Shown one piece after another: positions 60,535-64,000 of a stretch of 64,000 bases of DNA (positions are counted from its first letter, which is position 1; each line of letters opens with the position of its first letter). The position numbers and the translations under genes are program-made. Source of the DNA: Mesocentrotus franciscanus (Eukaryota > Echinodermata > Echinoidea > Camarodonta > Strongylocentrotidae); contig CP137668.1 in the NCBI GenBank assembly GCA_037976565.1, positions 20,870,251 through 20,934,250 on the forward strand, given 5' to 3'. The notes beneath the pieces are model-generated. The model saw only the letters and a list, made by a program, of their open reading frames with translations, was not told the DNA's origin and ran no database searches.

Positions 60535-63500
60535 GTGTCAGAACGATATGCGTGCAATGACGCCATGTTTTTACGTGTCAAACGAAAGAGCATCTTTCTA
60601 GTTATGCAGAGTATGAAATAGCATTTAAAATGGCCCTCTTGACAGATTTTTAAAATCCGGCTTCGAGATGCTCTGCATTTGGCCACTTAGAATGTGCCTG
60701 TAAAATTTAAGAAAAATAAAGATCGTTCTGGGGGCCAAAAGGCTTCGAGAGGCCCTGCGTTTTGCCACCCAAAATACGCTTGCAAAATTAGAAGGAAAAA
60801 AAGGACGGTAGGGGGGCGAAAAGCAGTCTGAAAAAATGACGTCATAGCCGATACGTGTTATAACTTGGCGGAAACTGAGCAGAATTCGTATAGTGACCCT
60901 TGTTCAAATGCGATTTACTCACAATTTTCTGTGATAACATATAACGTATTTGGTATCATTCGAAAGGGCACTTTATTGCAGTCAGTTTGACACCATTGTC
61001 ATCTGAGCGCAATGTACTGCACGTTTTTAACGCGCTATGACGTAATGCATAGTAAATTAATCATTTTTGGCGATATTTTGCGCTGACATAATCGAATTTT
61101 ACCAAACTTGGCAGACAGTTGTCACGTATATGGATACATGTGTCTGCCAAGTTTCATTGACGTACGCACAAGGATCGTAATTTTAGAGCAAGTTGAAGTT
61201 ATTTCGCAATTTTCTTGAAAACTGTATATTTGGAAGGCATTTTTCGCAAAGTCGGTAAGAGTTAGGGCATATAAATTTTGTATTTGGGTGGAAAGGGCAT
61301 ATCTTCAAGTATCTAAATCCACAAAAGGGTACGGGTTTGCCAATTAAGACACAATAGAGATACGGCCACAGAAAGAAAGCCAATTCCCAGAACTTTAGAG
61401 GGCGCTATTTATGTTTTGCATAGCCATTGGAGCGTGAAATTTGGCATGGCTATGTGCAATTATAAGATAAAGATACTGCGAGAAATTGAGACGAAATGGA
61501 ATTGATATAAGAAAGTTATGGCAGTTTTAGATTTTTAGGGGTCAATTTTTCAAGAATTTCAGAAATTTTTGACGGAGTCGGTTTCAGATTTAAATTTCGA
61601 GTACGAAGATGGCATTTTGAAGGTTAGGTTATACGTCGCAGATAAAAGAACATCTCTTAGAATAGCTAGAGGACTTTGTTAGAAGTTTGTAGGATCTAGG
61701 ATAGTGGAGATAGGAAGGAAGAAAGATTCAGGCCTTAAAATGGACCAAAAACGAACAAAATGGCGCCTGGACGGTTATGCATGAGTGATTTCGAAAATCG
61801 AAGAATGTAGTGACCTGGATGAGATGCTAGAGATTATGCCTATGAAATTTGAAAGGAAAAGGACATGAGGAAAGCACCTAACTAGGAATAACAAGCACTA
61901 CGTGCAAAACGAATGCGATTTCCTGACGATAACAAGGATAAGGAGAAGACTAGAAATGCAATCGTGTCACAACGATATGCGTGCAATGACGCCATGTTTC
62001 TACGTGTCAAACGAAAGAGCTTCTCTCGGACTATTCAGAGCAATTTGTAAGAAGTCTGTAGCTTCTATGATAGTGGAGATAGGTAGGGCGAAAGAAATAG
62101 GCCACCAAAACGGCCCGAAACGGTCAAAATGGCGCTTGGAACCAATGGGATTTGGTGCATGTTCGTCATTGCAATCAAGATCGTTCTGGGGGCCAAAAGC
62201 GTGAACCCGATATGCCCCATAGACAATGCGTGTAATGCATGGGCGGAAAACGTACAGAATCTGTATTATGACTGGAGTTAAATTGTTTTTTCTCTCTCTC
62301 TTTATGTCTCTTTATGGGCCGTATTTGATATCATTAGAAAGAGGATTTCATGGTTGTTATTGTAAACAACTCTCTTTTTTTCTATGATAATCCTATCGAA
62401 ACACGTGATGTAAAATAGATTTATAGGACAAAATGGCGTCTTAAATGGCCCCATTGACCAATTTCAAAAATCCGGCCACGAGGTGCCCTGCGTATTGCAA
62501 CTCGGCATGGTCACTGCAAATTTTCAAGGAAAAAAAAGGACGTTTAAGGGGCGAAAAGCAGTCTGAAAAAATGACGTCATAGCCGATACGTGTTAGATTC
62601 GGGCGGAAACTCGGCGGAATTCGTGTAGTGACCTTTGTTTAAATGCGATTTATTCACAATTTTCTGTGTGAACATATACTATACTTGGTATCATTCGAAA
62701 GGGCACTTTATTGCGGTCAGTTTGACACCATTGTTATCTTAGCGCAATGTATTGCACGCAAATTTATCATTTTGGGCGATAACTTTGCGCTGACACATTC
62801 GAATTTTACCAAACTTGGCAGACAGTTGTCACGTATATGGATACATATGTCTGCCAAGTTTCATTGATGTAGGTATAAAGATCGCCAATTTAGAGCAAGT
62901 TTAAGTTATTTCTCAATTTTCTTGAAAATGGCGAATTTGGAGGGCATTTTTCGCAAAGTCGGTCAGTGTTAGGGTATATAATTTTGTGTATGTTCAAGTA
63001 TCTAAATCCAAAAAAGGGTACGGGTCTGTCAAGCCATGATGGAGATACGGCCACAGAAAGAAAGCCAATTCCCAGAACTTTAGAGGGCGCTATTTATGTT
63101 TTGCATAGCCATTGGAGCGTGAAATTTGGCATGGCTATGTGCAATTATAAAATAAAGATACTGCGAGAAGATGAGATGGAACGGAATTGGTTAAAGAAAG
63201 TTATTGCAATTTTTAGATTTGTAGGGGTCTATTTTTCAAGAATTTGAGAGATTTTTGACGGAGTCGGTTTCAGATTTGAATTTTGAGTACGAAGATGGCA
63301 TTTTGAAGGTCAGGTTATATGTCGCAGATGAAAGAACATCTCTTAGACTATCTGGAGGAATTTGTTAGAAGTTTTTAGGATTTAGGATAGTGGAGATAGG
63401 AAGGAAGAAAGAAAGGCCTTAAAATGGACCAGAAACGAACAAAATGGCGCCTGGACGGTTATGCATGAGTGATTTCGAAAATCGAAAAATGTAGTGACCT

Positions 63501-64000
63501 GTATGAGATGCTAGAGATGATGCATACGAAATTTGAAAGGAACAGGACATGAGGAAAGCACCTAACTAGGAATAACAAGCACTACGTGCAAAACGAATGG
63601 GATTTCCGGACGATACTAAGGAGGAAAAGAATATTAATGGGGCAGAATGTGAACGAAAACAAGGCAATGACGAAGGTGTCATTGCAACTAGAAAAGCAAT
63701 CGTGTCACAACAATATGCGTGCAATGACGCCATGTTTCTACGTGTCAAACGAAAGAGCTTCTCTCGGACTATCCAGAGCAATTTGTAAGAATTCTGTAGA
63801 TTCTGTGATAGTGGAGATAGGTAGGGCGAATGAAAGGCCTCAAAACGGCCCGAAACGGACAAAATAGCGCCGTTCTGTGGTCCAAAAGCGTGAACCCGAT
63901 TTGCCCCATAGACAATGCGTGTAATGCATGGGCGGAAAACGTATAGGATCTGTATTATGACCGGACTTAAATTGTTTTTTTTTTCTCTATTTATGTCTCT
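60535..64000. repeat. Tandem duplication of a roughly 1.74-kb unit, running off the window
   Basis: gcagtctgaaaaaatgacgt is at 60823 and 62558 (1735 apart). gtgtcacaa(c)gatatgcg is at about 61963 and 63702 (1739 apart), with an earlier partial copy at 60535. Each full unit carries a hairpin (acttggcagaca/tgtctgccaagt; about 61109 and 62814). The short reading frames here repeat with the unit and show no domain. Confidence 0.85.

Overview
This is eukaryotic DNA, most likely from a marine deuterostome invertebrate; an echinoderm such as a sea urchin is my best guess. The evidence is AT-rich sequence, one very long gene with small exons and GT-AG introns, tRNA-derived SINEs, and dense non-autonomous DNA transposons. 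The species call is inference only. No prokaryotic operon, rRNA gene or CRISPR array is visible.

The only convincing host gene is on the minus strand and spans almost the whole window. It encodes a 'nose resistant to fluoxetine protein 6'-like (NRF-6-like) multipass membrane protein: a signal-peptide-like start, an extracellular cysteine-rich NRF domain, then an acyltransferase-3 domain. I resolved 15 coding exons by hand (59509 down to 7675). Every junction has a GT donor and AG acceptor and every codon phase matches, giving 679 in-frame residues ending at a TAA. Only the exon carrying the initiator Met was not found; it must lie above 59509, perhaps outside the window. Introns make up about 96% of the 52-kb gene; intron 4 alone is 22.3 kb.

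Everything else is mainly mobile and repetitive DNA, much of it datable by nesting. (1) At least seven MITE-like elements with short inverted termini sit at TTAA targets (2.5, 22.4, 23.2, 25.7, 27.2, 33.0 and 53.0 kb), plus a 1.9-kb foldback that landed inside one of them. (2) hAT-like non-autonomous elements with CAGGGGCGG-type ends carry exact 8-bp target duplications at 0.2, 4.1, 15.2 and 38.5 kb. (3) Three elements with different ends share one plan: inverted termini, an internal array of about 140-190-bp units carrying the nuclear-receptor half-site TGACCT, a GC-rich short tandem stretch, and a terminal hairpin (11.2-12.4, 28.5-29.4 and 47.9-48.9 kb). Twelve exact DR1 sites occur in them. 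(4) tRNA-derived SINEs lie at 13.1, 15.2, 20.5-21.9 and 45.2 kb. (5) There is a 2.5-kb satellite of 15-bp units with a higher-order period of about 655 bp (16.1-18.6 kb). (6) A 2.6-kb foldback contains a broken transposon-type ORF (56.6-59.2 kb). (7) A composite region at 32.3-37.6 kb contains a TATA box, a broken accessory-protein ORF and a nested TA-flanked element.

Below 7675 (the 3' side of the gene) and above 59510 (the 5' side) I see only repeats and unassigned sequence. The repeats appear to determine gene length rather than gene content: all fifteen exons and their splice sites are clear of insertions, although several elements lie within about 40-160 bp of an exon.
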